From: Nocardia jinanensis | Lineage (GTDB): Bacteria; Actinomycetota; Actinomycetes; Mycobacteriales; Mycobacteriaceae | DNA: 64,000 bases | Direction: 5' to 3' | Assembly: GCF_014645735.1 (NCBI RefSeq) | Contig: NZ_BMMH01000004.1 | Coordinates: 248,001 to 312,000 of the forward strand | Shown here: positions 16,655 through 25,211 of the stretch, piece by piece | Layout: every line of letters starts with the position of its first letter | How positions within the stretch are numbered: position 1 is the first letter of the stretch | The notes under the pieces: generated by a model | Told to the model about the DNA's origin: nothing | Databases searched by the model: none | What the model saw: the letters and a program-made list of their open reading frames with translations, nothing else | Made by a program: the position numbers and the translations under genes

Positions 16655-17920
16655 GCATATCCAGCAGATTCGTCGTGAGAGTCGCCGAACAGGGGTTTTA
16701 GTTCGTTGACGGCGTCGCGTTGCACCTGCTCGATCACCTCTGTGTATGTGTTTATCGTCATACTGATCGAGCTGTGCCGGAGGATCCGCTGAACGGTCGC
16801 CGCATCCACGCCCATGGTGAACAGCAGGGTGGCGCAGGAGTGCCGAAGATCGTGCACTCGTAGGCGCGGGAGCCCGGCCTGCTCGCACAGACGGGCGAAC
16901 ATGCGGTTGACGTTGCGGGGCTCGATCGGGCCGCCGACTGCGGTAGTGAACACCAGTCCGGAGTCGCGCCATTCGTCGCCGGCGGCGAACCGATGCTCGC
17001 CCTGGATGCGCTGGTGCTCGCGCAAGATCGGAACCAGCGGCGAGGGTAGCGGCAGGGTGGTGTTGGAGCCGTCGGTCTTGACCGGGGTGAGCTGCAGGCG
17101 CCCGTCGACGCGTTGCAGAGCCTGTCGGATGGTGATCCGCCCACCGGCCAGATCCACATCGTCCCAGGCCCAGGGCTTCCCCGCGCCGCAACCCGAGAGC
17201 CAGCGCCACGGCCCACAGAGCGTGCAGGCGGTGGTCTGCGGCGGCGGCCAGGAAGCGGATGGCCTCGGTGCGGGTGAACCGGCGGCCCGCAGACTTGGCT
17301 CCGCCGGAGACGTGGACCGATCGGGCCACGTTGCGGGCGAGGACCTCGTCGTCGACCGCGTCCTGCAGCGCGGCCCGCAGCACCCGCAGCACCCGCAGGA
17401 CGTGGCGGATCGAGCTGATCGAGAGCACATCACCGCAGCATTCCGGGGTGTTCTTGGCGCAGCAGCGGGGTGTGCGGCGGGCGGCGTCCTTGCCCTGGGC
17501 GCAGCACTGGCACCGCGTCCGCAGGCCGTTGATAAAGGCGCGGACGTGCTGAGTGCTCAGTGCTTTGAGTTTGCGCTTCCCCAAGGCCGGCACGATGTGC
17601 AAGCGGATGTCTCCTCGGTAGGTGGCGTAGGTGGTGCGGCGAATCGACGGCCCGACGATCTCCTCGAGCCAGTGCGCCATGTATTCGGCGACGGTCATCG
17701 TGGTGACCTCGACCGGGATACCTTGGCGCTCCATCTCCTTGAGACGGGTGCGTTCGGCATCGGCCTCTTCCCAAGTGGAGCCGTAGACGCTGATGCGTTT
17801 GCGGGTGCCGTCGGTGGCGGTGACGAACAGCTTGAGCTCGTAGAGGCCGTCGCGGCGGGCGCTGATGTTGCCGGAGCCGTTCGGGTTTTTCCGGCGGCGG
17901 GCAGAGTTGTTCTTGGACAT
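16648..17920 (-). pseudogene. Frameshifted tyrosine integrase
   Basis: The N-terminal two thirds read in one frame from the ATG at 17920: an arm-binding domain (NPNGSGNISARRDGLYELKL), a core-binding domain with a Cys-rich insertion (CQCC, CC, ECC) and the catalytic Arg segment LGLRRGEALGL. Near 17162-17170 homology jumps to another frame: WDDVDLAGGRITIRQALQ, then HDLRHSCATLLF and RHSSISMTINTYTEV with the remaining catalytic residues. The sequence CTGGGAC there suggests a small deletion, possibly 5 bases between CTG repeats of an original LGLRWDDVDL. A sequencing error is the alternative. Confidence 0.85.
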
Positions 17921-18102
17921 TACTGTCCCCTTTCGAGCAGGTCGGCGAGGTAGGCGTCGAAGGATGCACGGACGATCCGGCGCGACCGGCCGACGGTGAC
18001 CGAGTGCAGTTTGTTCGACCAGATCAGCTGGTAGATGCTGTAGCGGGAGACCCGCAGGGCGTCCGCGGCTTCCTGGACGGTCATGAACGGATGCTCGGTC
18101 AT
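17920..18102 (-). CDS. Excisionase-like HTH protein (60 aa)
   Basis: Starting at the ATG at 18102, the 60-residue product is a MerR/AlpA-type winged HTH: FMTVQEAADALRVSRYSIYQ, then the wing LHSVTVGRSRRIVRASFDAYL. Proteins of this size directly before an integrase are excisionases. Its TAA shares bases with the integrase ATG, so the two were translationally coupled. It still looks intact although the integrase is frameshifted. Confidence 0.8.
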   Translation of the reverse strand: MTEHPFMTVQEAADALRVSRYSIYQLIWSNKLHSVTVGRSRRIVRASFDAYLADLLERGQ

Positions 18103-18718
18103 CGCGGACCGCCTACCGAGTTCGTCTGGGCTGCGCCCTGCCGAATATTCGCGGTGGTGAATGGATTCCACGACTGTGGGTGTCCCGGCATCGCGGCGGG
18201 CGATGCCATGTGCACCGGCTGAGGCTGCGGCGCAGCCAGTGGCCGGATGAGGCCGTCACCATGGTGAGCGAGACGACCGACACCGCGAGCGCCGTCGGTT
18301 GGACCGACCGTCTCGGAGCGGGTCTCGCGGCGGGGTCGAGTAATCCGATACCAGGGGTGGGAACCGGCTCCCCGGAGCCGGTGGGTAGAAGGGATCAGGA
18401 TCATCTGCATGCGGCAGCCGCCTTTGCGTGCTGTCCACTGACCTGTCCCGACTCAAGGAAAGCCGAACCGTGGCACCGGCGCGACACTCCCGTGCGCGCA
18501 CCTCGCGGCGAATCCCCCCGGCGGTGATGCGCCATTGCAGGTCACACCCCATGCGTAGGGCTCCGGCAATTCGTGCAGAATTTTCGGCGCCACGGCGTGT
18601 CGTGTGAGGGTCAGAGGTCGGCGTCTGATAGACGAAGAGCGGTCACTGCATCGAATACATCCAGTACTCGGCAGGGTCCTGCACCCCGATGCAGGACCTC
18701 GCTCACTTGCTGGCCGGT
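18103..18718. other. Gene-poor remnant of the tRNA-Ala element, 616 bp
   Basis: No supported gene is seen. A tight inverted repeat ACCGGCTCC-cc-GGAGCCGGT lies at 18363-18382. The rest looks like eroded non-coding DNA between the excisionase-like gene and the next unknown gene. Confidence 0.45.
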
Positions 18719-19303
18719 TCAGGCTGCGTCGATTGCGGCCAGCGCGAACTCACACTCCACCGGCTCCCCGTGATGCCGACCCTCGCACGTGATCGCCCCG
18801 AACCTGCGGTCCAGCGCGGTCAACCGACGCCGCGACTCCGCCTCGAGGTCATCGATCCGGGATCCGGCGATCGCCTCGTAATTCTCGAGCTGGCCGGCGT
18901 TGTCCTCCAGTGGCGGCAGCCCCGCCGCCTGCCACATCCGGAAGTACAAGCCCACCGATTCGGTGTTCAACGGGGCGCGCATCGGCGCCTCCGACAACGC
19001 CGCCCACACTTCCGCCGCCGTCCCCGGCTGCGTCGGTTTGCTGGCCGCGATCCGATCCAGGATTTCGCGGCAGTGCGCCCGGAACAGCAGTTCGTGCTCC
19101 ACCCGCTGATGAGTGGGCTGCAACAGCGAGAACCCGTGCCACACCCACGCTGCCTGTCCAGGGTGGCGTTTCTGCGCGGCCTGGATCTCTTCCTCGGCCC
19201 AGTCGATGCGTTCGAATACCTCACCCAGCCAGCCCACCATTTCGTCCGTCCCCGGCAGCAGCTTCTCTACCGACGACAGGGCAGAGGTCATGGTGCTTTC
19301 CAT
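18719..19303 (-). CDS. Conserved-looking hypothetical protein (194 aa)
   Basis: The protein is mostly helical and acidic, with several Trp residues (GWLGEVFERIDWAEEEIQAAQK, WVWHGFSLLQ, HREILDRIAASKP). It has natural-looking composition and a GGGAGG site about ten bases before the ATG at 19303. No catalytic motif, membrane segment or DNA-binding motif is evident. It lies in the accessory stretch behind the tRNA-Ala integrase and is probably cargo. Function unknown. Confidence 0.6.
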   Translation of the reverse strand: MESTMTSALSSVEKLLPGTDEMVGWLGEVFERIDWAEEEIQAAQKRHPGQAAWVWHGFSLLQPTHQRVEHELLFRAHCREILDRIAASKPTQPGTAAEVWAALSEAPMRAPLNTESVGLYFRMWQAAGLPPLEDNAGQLENYEAIAGSRIDDLEAESRRRLTALDRRFGAITCEGRHHGEPVECEFALAAIDAA

Positions 19304-19384
19304 CGAGATTTACCCTCCCAACAGGGAGGGCGGGCACCGTAATACGGTGCCTGCCCTTACTTTTCACATTGAATGCGTTCACAG

Positions 19385-19672
19385 TCAGCGGTGAGCTGCC
19401 GCCTTCCCCGGCGTGCAGGGCCCCGCTCGATCTCTGGGCGTCCCGGGGTATCGATCGGCCCTCGTCGACTCTGCCCGGCGGTAGCGGCAGTCACCGCCTT
19501 CGTCGTGGCCGCCGACCTCCAGGTACGCCGGATACTCGTGCCCGGTCGGGGCGAACGCGATCAGGGTGAGCCCACCCTCGTCGACAGCGATGTGGGCGTC
19601 GTCGGCCACAGCGTTCAACCATTGCCGAAGAGCGCCGGGAGAAATTGACACGGGATACTCCTTCCTTGACAT
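19385..19672 (-). CDS. Small hypothetical protein (95 aa)
   Basis: The ATG at 19672 gives MSRKEYPVSISPGALRQWLN, followed by DDAHIAVDEGGLTLIAFAPT and a GHEYPAYLEVGG strand pattern, then a basic, less ordered tail. The first 65 residues look like a small alpha/beta domain; the last 30 may be frameshifted or eroded. It precedes the 194-residue gene on the same strand. No function can be given. Confidence 0.45.
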   Translation of the reverse strand: MSRKEYPVSISPGALRQWLNAVADDAHIAVDEGGLTLIAFAPTGHEYPAYLEVGGHDEGGDCRYRRAESTRADRYPGTPRDRAGPCTPGKAAAHR

Positions 19673-20091
19673 CGGGCCGGCCACCAAACCATGGGGTGAT
19701 GGCCGCGGGCAGGATTGATTCGCGCCTTTACAGACCGCACGTGACCTTGATCGGGCAGGATGTCGGCGGCGCAGTTGTGCGCGAGATCGACGCGGCTGTT
19801 GATGGTTTCGACGTTGCTGGTCAGGTCCAGTGGTGGTTGCGTCCGCGGCCCGTGGTGGTTGAGGTGGCGCACGTGCCGGTGCCGGACACGCCTAAGAATT
19901 GAGGACGGCTGGAGACCATAGGGACGCGACCAGTTTCCCCGGTCTTTGTTAGTGCCCTGGCCTACAGTCATCCTGATCGATCACCGCAGGGGTCCATGGA
20001 ATCAGGGGAGTGCAGGTGGGTAGACGTCGTCGCCGCTCGCTCAATACCGGCGTGCTGGGCATGGCCGGTATCGCCGTGTTCATCGTCGGGA
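19673..20091. other. Gene-poor interval, about 420 bp
   Basis: No gene can be supported. A short plus-strand frame near 20010 (GRRRRRSLNTGVLGMAGIAV, then FIVGRQ) reads like the start of a membrane protein but breaks off at the CvnD fragment, so a deletion joining two genes is possible. Confidence 0.4.
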
Positions 20092-20508
20092 GGCAAAACG
20101 ACGACCACAGTGGCGCTGGACTTCGGCCGTATCACCATCGCCCCGGACCTGGTGCTGTATCTGTTCGGGACGCCCGGACAGGACCGTTTCTGGTTCATGT
20201 GGAACGAGCTGTCCTCCGGCGCGCTGGGTCCGGTCGTTCTCGCCGACACGCGGCGGCTGTCGGATTGTTTTGCTGCCGTGGACTATTTCGAGTCCCGCCG
20301 GATTCCGTTCGTGGTGGCGGTCAATTGTTTCGACGACGCCGACATCTACGCCGGCGACGAGGTCCGCGGCGCGCTCGACCTGTCCGACGCGGTACCTGTT
20401 CTGCTGTGCGACGCCCGCGATCGGAACTCGGCCAAGCACGTCCTGATCTGTTTGCTCGAGCACGTCATGGCCGTGGCCGCGGCACCGCATCCGGGATTGC
20501 CCGGCTGA
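20092..20508 (+). pseudogene. 5'-truncated CvnD-type conservon GTPase
   Basis: From about 20092 the plus frame reads KTTTTVALDFGRITIAPDLV, LYLFGTPGQDRFWFMWNELS and GPVVLADTRRLSDCFAAVDY, then the VAVNCFD motif. This is the middle and end of the CvnD family of small GTPases encoded with roadblock proteins and a sensor kinase in actinobacterial conservons. A full CvnD starts with a GGFGVGKTT P-loop about 50 residues earlier; here that part is missing and replaced by unrelated sequence. No cvnA-C genes adjoin it, so it is a relic. Confidence 0.75.
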
Positions 20509-20556
20509 GGGCCCGGTGCTTCGGTGGGAGGGTGACCGTTGCGGATCAATGTGCGC

Positions 20557-20638
20557 CGCCACCGTCAGCCGTGGAGGTGACGGTGGCGCGGCCGTGCTCG
20601 TCGAACCGGCGCCGATCGCGTGTCTTGATCGGCGCCGG
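20557..20638. terminator. Tandem hairpins between the CvnD relic and the MceG-type gene
   Basis: Two stems lie in the convergent gap: CGCCACCGTCA / TGACGGTGGCG (20557-20567, 20578-20588) and CCGGCGCCGATC / GATCGGCGCCGG (20606-20617, 20627-20638). Both are perfect and the second ends 7 bases beyond the stop of the ATPase gene. Confidence 0.65.
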
Positions 20639-20644
20639 CTCGAT

Positions 20645-21640
20645 TCATGCCACAGGTGCGCCTTCCTCGTCCAGTGATTCCTGGATGGCGGCCTGCGCGG
20701 CGTGTGGCAGGGTGTGCATGATTTCGCGCACGCGTTGCTTGCGCCGTTGGACGGCCTGTCGCACGGGCATGCCGGGGGTAGCCTTCATCTGCGGGATGAT
20801 GCCCTCCACTGCTTCGGCGCCGCCGTGGTGGTGGCCGGCATCGACAAGAGCCTGCTCGCGAGCCATCTGAGCCTCGTCCTTCTCCTCGGACATGCCGATC
20901 GGGCCGATCATGCGGCCGTTGAGGAACTGCTTGACCACCGGCTCGTCGGAGGTGAGCAGCACCTCACGCGGGCCGAACATCACCAGCCGGCGACGGAAGA
21001 GCATGCCGATATTGTCCGGCACGGTGCGGGCCAGGTTGATGTTGTGCGTCACGATGAGGATCGTGGCGTCGATCTGGGCGTTGATATCGATGAGCAGCTG
21101 CGACAGGTAGGATGTGCGCACGGGATCGAGCCCGGAGTCGGGCTCGTCGACCAGGATGATCTGCGGGTCCAGCACCAGCGCACGGGCCAGACCCGCACGT
21201 TTGCGCATACCACCGGAGATCTCACCGGGCAGCTTGCGTTCGGCGCCGAGAAGACCCGTCATCTCCAGCTTCTCCATCACGATCTTCTCGATCTCCGATT
21301 CCGACTTCTTCGTGTGCTCACGCAACGGGAAGGCGACGTTGTCGAACAGGTGCATGGAACCGAACAGCGCGCCGTCCTGGAACAGCACGCCGAACAGCTT
21401 GCGGATCTCGTAGAGCTCCTTGTCGGAGCAGGTGGTGATGTCGGTGCCGTCGATGTGAATGGATCCACGCTCCGGCCGCAGCAGGCCGATGAGCGACTTC
21501 AGGAAGACCGATTTACCGGTACCGGAGGGCCCGAGCAGCGCACTGACCTCCCCGGGCGGCAGGGTCAACGAGACGTCCTGCCAGATACGCTGCGAACCAA
21601 AGGTTTTGACAATACCTTCGGTCCTGACCTCGACGCCCAT
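20645..21640 (-). CDS. mceG: Mce-system ABC ATPase (MceG/Mkl, MlaF-like)
   Basis: The ATG at 21640 gives 331 residues. Walker A is GPSGTGKS (37-44), the signature is ISGGMRKRAGLARAL, Walker B is IILVDEPDSGLDP, and the switch His is IVTHN. The C-terminal extension of about 80 residues after LNGRMIGPIGMSEEKDEAQ is characteristic of the actinobacterial MceG/Mkl branch. This ATPase powers the YrbE/Mce lipid importers and is usually encoded away from mce operons; an mce operon starts at 60.6 kb. It binds ATP in the cytoplasm and pairs with YrbE permeases. Confidence 0.92.
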   Translation of the reverse strand: MGVEVRTEGIVKTFGSQRIWQDVSLTLPPGEVSALLGPSGTGKSVFLKSLIGLLRPERGSIHIDGTDITTCSDKELYEIRKLFGVLFQDGALFGSMHLFDNVAFPLREHTKKSESEIEKIVMEKLEMTGLLGAERKLPGEISGGMRKRAGLARALVLDPQIILVDEPDSGLDPVRTSYLSQLLIDINAQIDATILIVTHNINLARTVPDNIGMLFRRRLVMFGPREVLLTSDEPVVKQFLNGRMIGPIGMSEEKDEAQMAREQALVDAGHHHGGAEAVEGIIPQMKATPGMPVRQAVQRRKQRVREIMHTLPHAAQAAIQESLDEEGAPVA

Positions 21641-21710
21641 GGTGATTCCTTCGAGTCGGTGAGTTCCGTCCGATCGCACGGCAGGACGCGGGATGTCCGC
21701 CGCACAATGG

Positions 21711-21740
21711 AAGTATTTTAATCTATATTCTAATATTGAA
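21711..21740. promoter_or_regulatory. AT-rich control site between mceG and an SDR gene
   Basis: A 30-bp AT-rich block contains TATATT (21724-21729) and, on the minus strand, TAGATTAAAATAC, similar to sites ahead of other units in this island. No clear -35 was found. Confidence 0.45.
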
Positions 21741-21834
21741 GGTGGTTTGGTCGCGCCCTGTGTGCGCCGGCCGTTTCGGACAACAGATCGGACCAGCCTC
21801 GCGGCGGCCGACCTACAGCGAAGTGGGTAGGAAG

Positions 21835-22734
21835 ATGAAACAAGCGCAACTGTCCCGCCGGATCGAGGGCAAGGTGGTCGCCGTCACCGGCGCGGCGCGG
21901 GGGATCGGGCTCGCCACGGCGAAGGCGCTGCACCGCCGTGGCGCCAAGGTGGTCATCGGTGACATCGACGAGGCGGCCGTCAAAGGGGCTGCCGCGGAAC
22001 TGGGCACCGATGTCGAAGCCGTTCGGCTCGACGTCACCGACGAAGCCTCGTTCGCCGATTTCGTCGCGCATGCCGAGCGCCGGTACGGCACGCTGGACGT
22101 CTTGATCAACAACGCGGGAATCATGCCGATCGGGCCGTTTCTCGACGAGGAGTCGGCGCTGTCTAAGCGGGTGCTGGAGATCAACGCGGGCGGCGCTATG
22201 ATCGGTATGCGCAGCGCGCTTCCCGGGATGATCGGCCGGGGAGCGGGCCATATCGTGAACGTGGCGTCGGTGGCGGGGAAGTCGCCGGTGCCCGGCGGCC
22301 TGAGCTACGCCGCGAGTAAAGCGGCGGTGATCTCGGCGACGGAGACCGCGCGGGTCGAGTGCGCGCGGTCGGGGGTGTCGTTCACCTGCGTACTGCCGTC
22401 GTTTACCAACACCGACCTCATCGCGGGTACGTCGGGAACCAAGTTCATCGCCAATCTCGAGCCCGGCGAGGTGGCGGAGGCGATCGTCGCAGCCATCGCC
22501 GCCCGCAAGCCGGATGTGTATCTGCCTCGGATACTCGGTCTCGTCGTGTGGTCGCAGCCGCTGCTCGGGCGCCGCCTGCGGGATTGGGCCAATCATCTGA
22601 TCAAGGCCGACAGCGCATTTCTCGCCTTCGACGCGGATGCCCGCAAGGAATACGATGCGCGGATCGGCGCCCGGGCAGTCGAAGAAGGGGGGCGCCCGGC
22701 CGGTGGCGCCACGAAGCCGGAGAGTCGTTCGTGA
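21835..22734 (+). CDS. Short-chain dehydrogenase/reductase
   Basis: A 299-residue classical-type SDR: cofactor motif VTGAARGIG, NNAG motif (INNAGIMPIGPF), catalytic Ser in NVASVAGKS, and YxxxK in LSYAASKAAV. A C-terminal extension of about 60 residues (LGLVVWSQPLLGRRLRDWAN) may contact the membrane, as in some lipid-acting SDRs. It probably oxidises an alcohol or reduces a ketone in the island's pathway. The ATG at 21835 has GGAAG close upstream; the preceding 33 in-frame codons are not SDR-like. Confidence 0.87.
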   Translation: MKQAQLSRRIEGKVVAVTGAARGIGLATAKALHRRGAKVVIGDIDEAAVKGAAAELGTDVEAVRLDVTDEASFADFVAHAERRYGTLDVLINNAGIMPIGPFLDEESALSKRVLEINAGGAMIGMRSALPGMIGRGAGHIVNVASVAGKSPVPGGLSYAASKAAVISATETARVECARSGVSFTCVLPSFTNTDLIAGTSGTKFIANLEPGEVAEAIVAAIAARKPDVYLPRILGLVVWSQPLLGRRLRDWANHLIKADSAFLAFDADARKEYDARIGARAVEEGGRPAGGATKPESRS

Positions 22735-22798
22735 ACTGGGGCCCGGAGGCCTGGGCAGGCACCCCGGCTGCTCCTGGCCGCCGTGTCGATACGGAGCG

Positions 22799-23377
22799 TT
22801 ACCCGGCGGTGTCGACCACGCCGGATGGGGTGCGGCGGCGGGCTCGTTCGACGAGTTCGTCGAGGAGTCTGCGCAGTGTCCACTCCAGGGCTGCGATATC
22901 CCGGCCGGCGTCGACTTGCTGATAGCCGACCAGCAGGTAGATGCCCCACTGGGCGTAACGCAATGCCTCCTCGTCCTCGGAGACCATGCGGGCCGCTTCC
23001 AGGACGACCTGCTTGCGCTGCAGGTCGACGGCATCCTGCACCTCCTTGACCCGCGGATCGACCTTGCTCCAGGCGCGGATCTCCGCCTCGGCCCGATGCG
23101 GCAATGCGAGGGTGAACTGCAGCAGGGCCTCCAGTTGGTCGATGGGGTTCGCACGTCGGCGGGCCGACTCCGCCAGCTGGGTGGTGCGGGCCGACAGCCA
23201 GTTGCCGAGGAACTGGTCGACGAAGTCTCGCCAGTTCTCGAAGTAGTGGTAGAACGATCCCGTGGTGACGCCGAGGCGTTTGCATACCGGCGCCAGCTTC
23301 ACCGCGCCGTATCCCTCGGAGGAGAGCAGTTCGAGGGCGGCATCGAAGTAGTCCTGCGGGGTGGCGATCGTGGCCAT
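22799..23377 (-). CDS. TetR-family transcriptional regulator
   Basis: A 192-residue regulator with HTH at about residues 10-55 (DAALELLSSEGYGAVKLAPV, then RLGVTTGSFYHYFENW). It is convergent with the SDR gene and divergent from the acyl-CoA ligase at 23596. A perfect 7-bp-arm palindrome lies 40 bases upstream of its ATG and is probably its operator, so it should repress itself and the ligase. The start MATIATP at 23377 is preferred to the longer frame. Confidence 0.9.
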   Translation of the reverse strand: MATIATPQDYFDAALELLSSEGYGAVKLAPVCKRLGVTTGSFYHYFENWRDFVDQFLGNWLSARTTQLAESARRRANPIDQLEALLQFTLALPHRAEAEIRAWSKVDPRVKEVQDAVDLQRKQVVLEAARMVSEDEEALRYAQWGIYLLVGYQQVDAGRDIAALEWTLRRLLDELVERARRRTPSGVVDTAG

Positions 23378-23416
23378 GATCCTCCATCGTGATGGCGCCG
23401 CGGGTCCGGCCTTGTG

Positions 23417-23432
23417 CATAAGTCAACTTATG
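23417..23432. promoter_or_regulatory. Palindromic operator CATAAGT-CA-ACTTATG
   Basis: The arms CATAAGT and ACTTATG are exact inverted repeats separated by CA. The site lies in the intergenic region between a TetR gene and a ligase gene and is a natural binding site for that TetR protein. Confidence 0.65.
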
Positions 23433-23530
23433 CTTACGATACCCCCACCGCGGTTGTGACGGAGGCCACGTAGGAGCGCAATGGGCTGCCGCGGCGACGG
23501 TCCGTTCGGAATCGTTCACGTCGGTGGGCT

Positions 23531-23566
23531 GGATAAATTTAATCAAAAATATATTAATTCATATCC
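23531..23566. promoter_or_regulatory. AT-rich site upstream of the first acyl-CoA ligase
   Basis: The block is bounded by GGATA and TATCC and contains TATATTAATTCATAT, resembling the TATATT(A/C)GATT sites ahead of other island genes. TATATT at 23550-23555 may be a -10; the -35 is not obvious. Confidence 0.45.
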
Positions 23567-23595
23567 GACAACTCAGCCGGAGAGGTACTGCCACC

Positions 23596-25128
23596 ATGTT
23601 CCCTGGCGTACATGCCGTTTCCACGCCCGACAAGCCTGCCGCCATCATGGCCGGGTCGGGGCGTACGTTGTCCTATCGTGAACTCGACGAGAACTCCGCG
23701 CGGCTCGCGCGGGTACTCTACGACGGCGGGCTGCGCCCCGGCGATGTGATCGCGATGGTTTCCGACAACACCCTCGAATGCTTCGAGATCTACTGGGCGG
23801 CTCTGCGCTCGGGTCTGTATGTCTTGGCGGTGAACCGTCATCTGTCGCCGGCCGAGGTCGCCTACATCATCGATGACAGTGACGCCCAGGTCGTTATCGC
23901 TTCGGCCGGCGTGGGCGAGCTGGCCGGCTCGATGCCCGAGCTGGTCTCCGGAGTGCAGCGCTGGCTGGCGTTCGGCGGGCCGATCGACGGCTACGAGAGC
24001 TACGAACAGGCACTGGCCGCGGCGGGACCGCGGCTGACCGAGCAACCGCGGGGACAGGACATGCTGTACTCGTCCGGTACGACCGGGCGGCCCAAGGGAG
24101 TCAAACCGCCGCTGCCCGGGATTACCGTCGACCAGCCCGGCGACCCGTTGACCGCGGTCGCGGGCAAGCTGTTCCGGATCGATTCCTCGGATGTGTACCT
24201 GTCCCCGGCGCCGATCTACCACGCCGCGCCGCTGCGATGGTGCGGCGTGATCCACGCTTACGGCGGCACCGTCGTGCTGATGGAGAAGTTCGACGCGGAG
24301 CAGACGCTGGCGGCAATCGAGAAGTTCAGTGCCACGGCGACCCAGATGGTGCCCACCATGTTCGTGCGGATGCTCCAACTCCCGGAGGAGACCCGGCGCC
24401 GCTACGACACCTCGAGTCTCCGGTTGGCGCTGCACGCCGCCGCGCCGTGCCCGCCGGAGGTGAAGCACGCCATGATCGAGTGGTGGGGCCCGGTGCTGGC
24501 GGAGTACTACGGATCCACCGAAGGCAACGGTCTCAGCGTCATCACCACGCCCGAGTGGCTCCAACGCCCCGGTGCGGTCGGCCGGAGCATGCTCGGGCCG
24601 GTGCACATCTGTGACGACGCCGGCAACGAACTGGCCCCGAGGGAGATCGGCACCGTGTACTTCGAACGCGAGACGCTGCCGTTCGAGTATCACAAGGATC
24701 CGGACAAGACCGCCGCGGCGCAGCATCCCCAGCATCCGAACTGGACCGCGGTGGGCGATCTCGGATATGTCGACGAGGACGGTTACCTGTATCTGACCGA
24801 TCGCAAGTCGTTCGTGATCATCTCGGGCGGGGTGAACATCTACCCGCAGGAGGTCGAGAACGTGCTGACCCTGCATCCGGCGATCTTCGATGTCGGCGTG
24901 ATCGGTGTACCGGACGCCGAGATGGGACAGCAGGTCAAGGCCGTCGTCCAGCTGCATCCCGGCGTCGCACCCGAGGATTCGCTGGCCGAGGACATCATCC
25001 AGTACGTCCGTGATCGCATCGCGAACTACAAGGCGCCCAAGACCGTCGATTTCGTCACATCACTTCCCCGGACCGCCACCGGCAAGCTCGTCAAGCGTGA
25101 GCTGGAGAAGCGCTACTCACCGGCCTGA
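23596..25128 (+). CDS. AMP-forming acyl-CoA ligase (FadD-like)
   Basis: The ATG at 23596 gives 510 residues with the adenylation P-loop LYSSGTTGRPKGVK, the YYGSTEGNG motif, the hinge TDRKSFVIISGG and the catalytic C-terminal Lys in TATGKLVKRELEKR. The enzyme activates a carboxylic acid to its CoA thioester through an acyl-adenylate. It is followed by an aldehyde dehydrogenase that could supply its acid substrate. Chain length or ring specificity cannot be read from the sequence. Confidence 0.93.
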   Translation: MFPGVHAVSTPDKPAAIMAGSGRTLSYRELDENSARLARVLYDGGLRPGDVIAMVSDNTLECFEIYWAALRSGLYVLAVNRHLSPAEVAYIIDDSDAQVVIASAGVGELAGSMPELVSGVQRWLAFGGPIDGYESYEQALAAAGPRLTEQPRGQDMLYSSGTTGRPKGVKPPLPGITVDQPGDPLTAVAGKLFRIDSSDVYLSPAPIYHAAPLRWCGVIHAYGGTVVLMEKFDAEQTLAAIEKFSATATQMVPTMFVRMLQLPEETRRRYDTSSLRLALHAAAPCPPEVKHAMIEWWGPVLAEYYGSTEGNGLSVITTPEWLQRPGAVGRSMLGPVHICDDAGNELAPREIGTVYFERETLPFEYHKDPDKTAAAQHPQHPNWTAVGDLGYVDEDGYLYLTDRKSFVIISGGVNIYPQEVENVLTLHPAIFDVGVIGVPDAEMGQQVKAVVQLHPGVAPEDSLAEDIIQYVRDRIANYKAPKTVDFVTSLPRTATGKLVKRELEKRYSPA

Positions 25129-25211
25129 TGCGGCGTCGGTACCGCCGGGGCCGGACGGCCCGGAGCATCCGATAGTCCAGTTACCACACGAAACAACACG
25201 GAGACGATGAG

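Noticed and set aside
18363..18382. Inverted repeat ACCGGCTCC-cc-GGAGCCGGT considered as a terminator.
   Set aside because: A two-base loop, no U-tract and no gene ending nearby; probably chance in GC-rich DNA.
16509..20600. Search for a second copy of the tRNA-Ala 3' end as the far attachment site of the second element.
   Set aside because: No repeat of the T-arm/acceptor sequence was found by eye in this stretch; the far end may be lost or further away.
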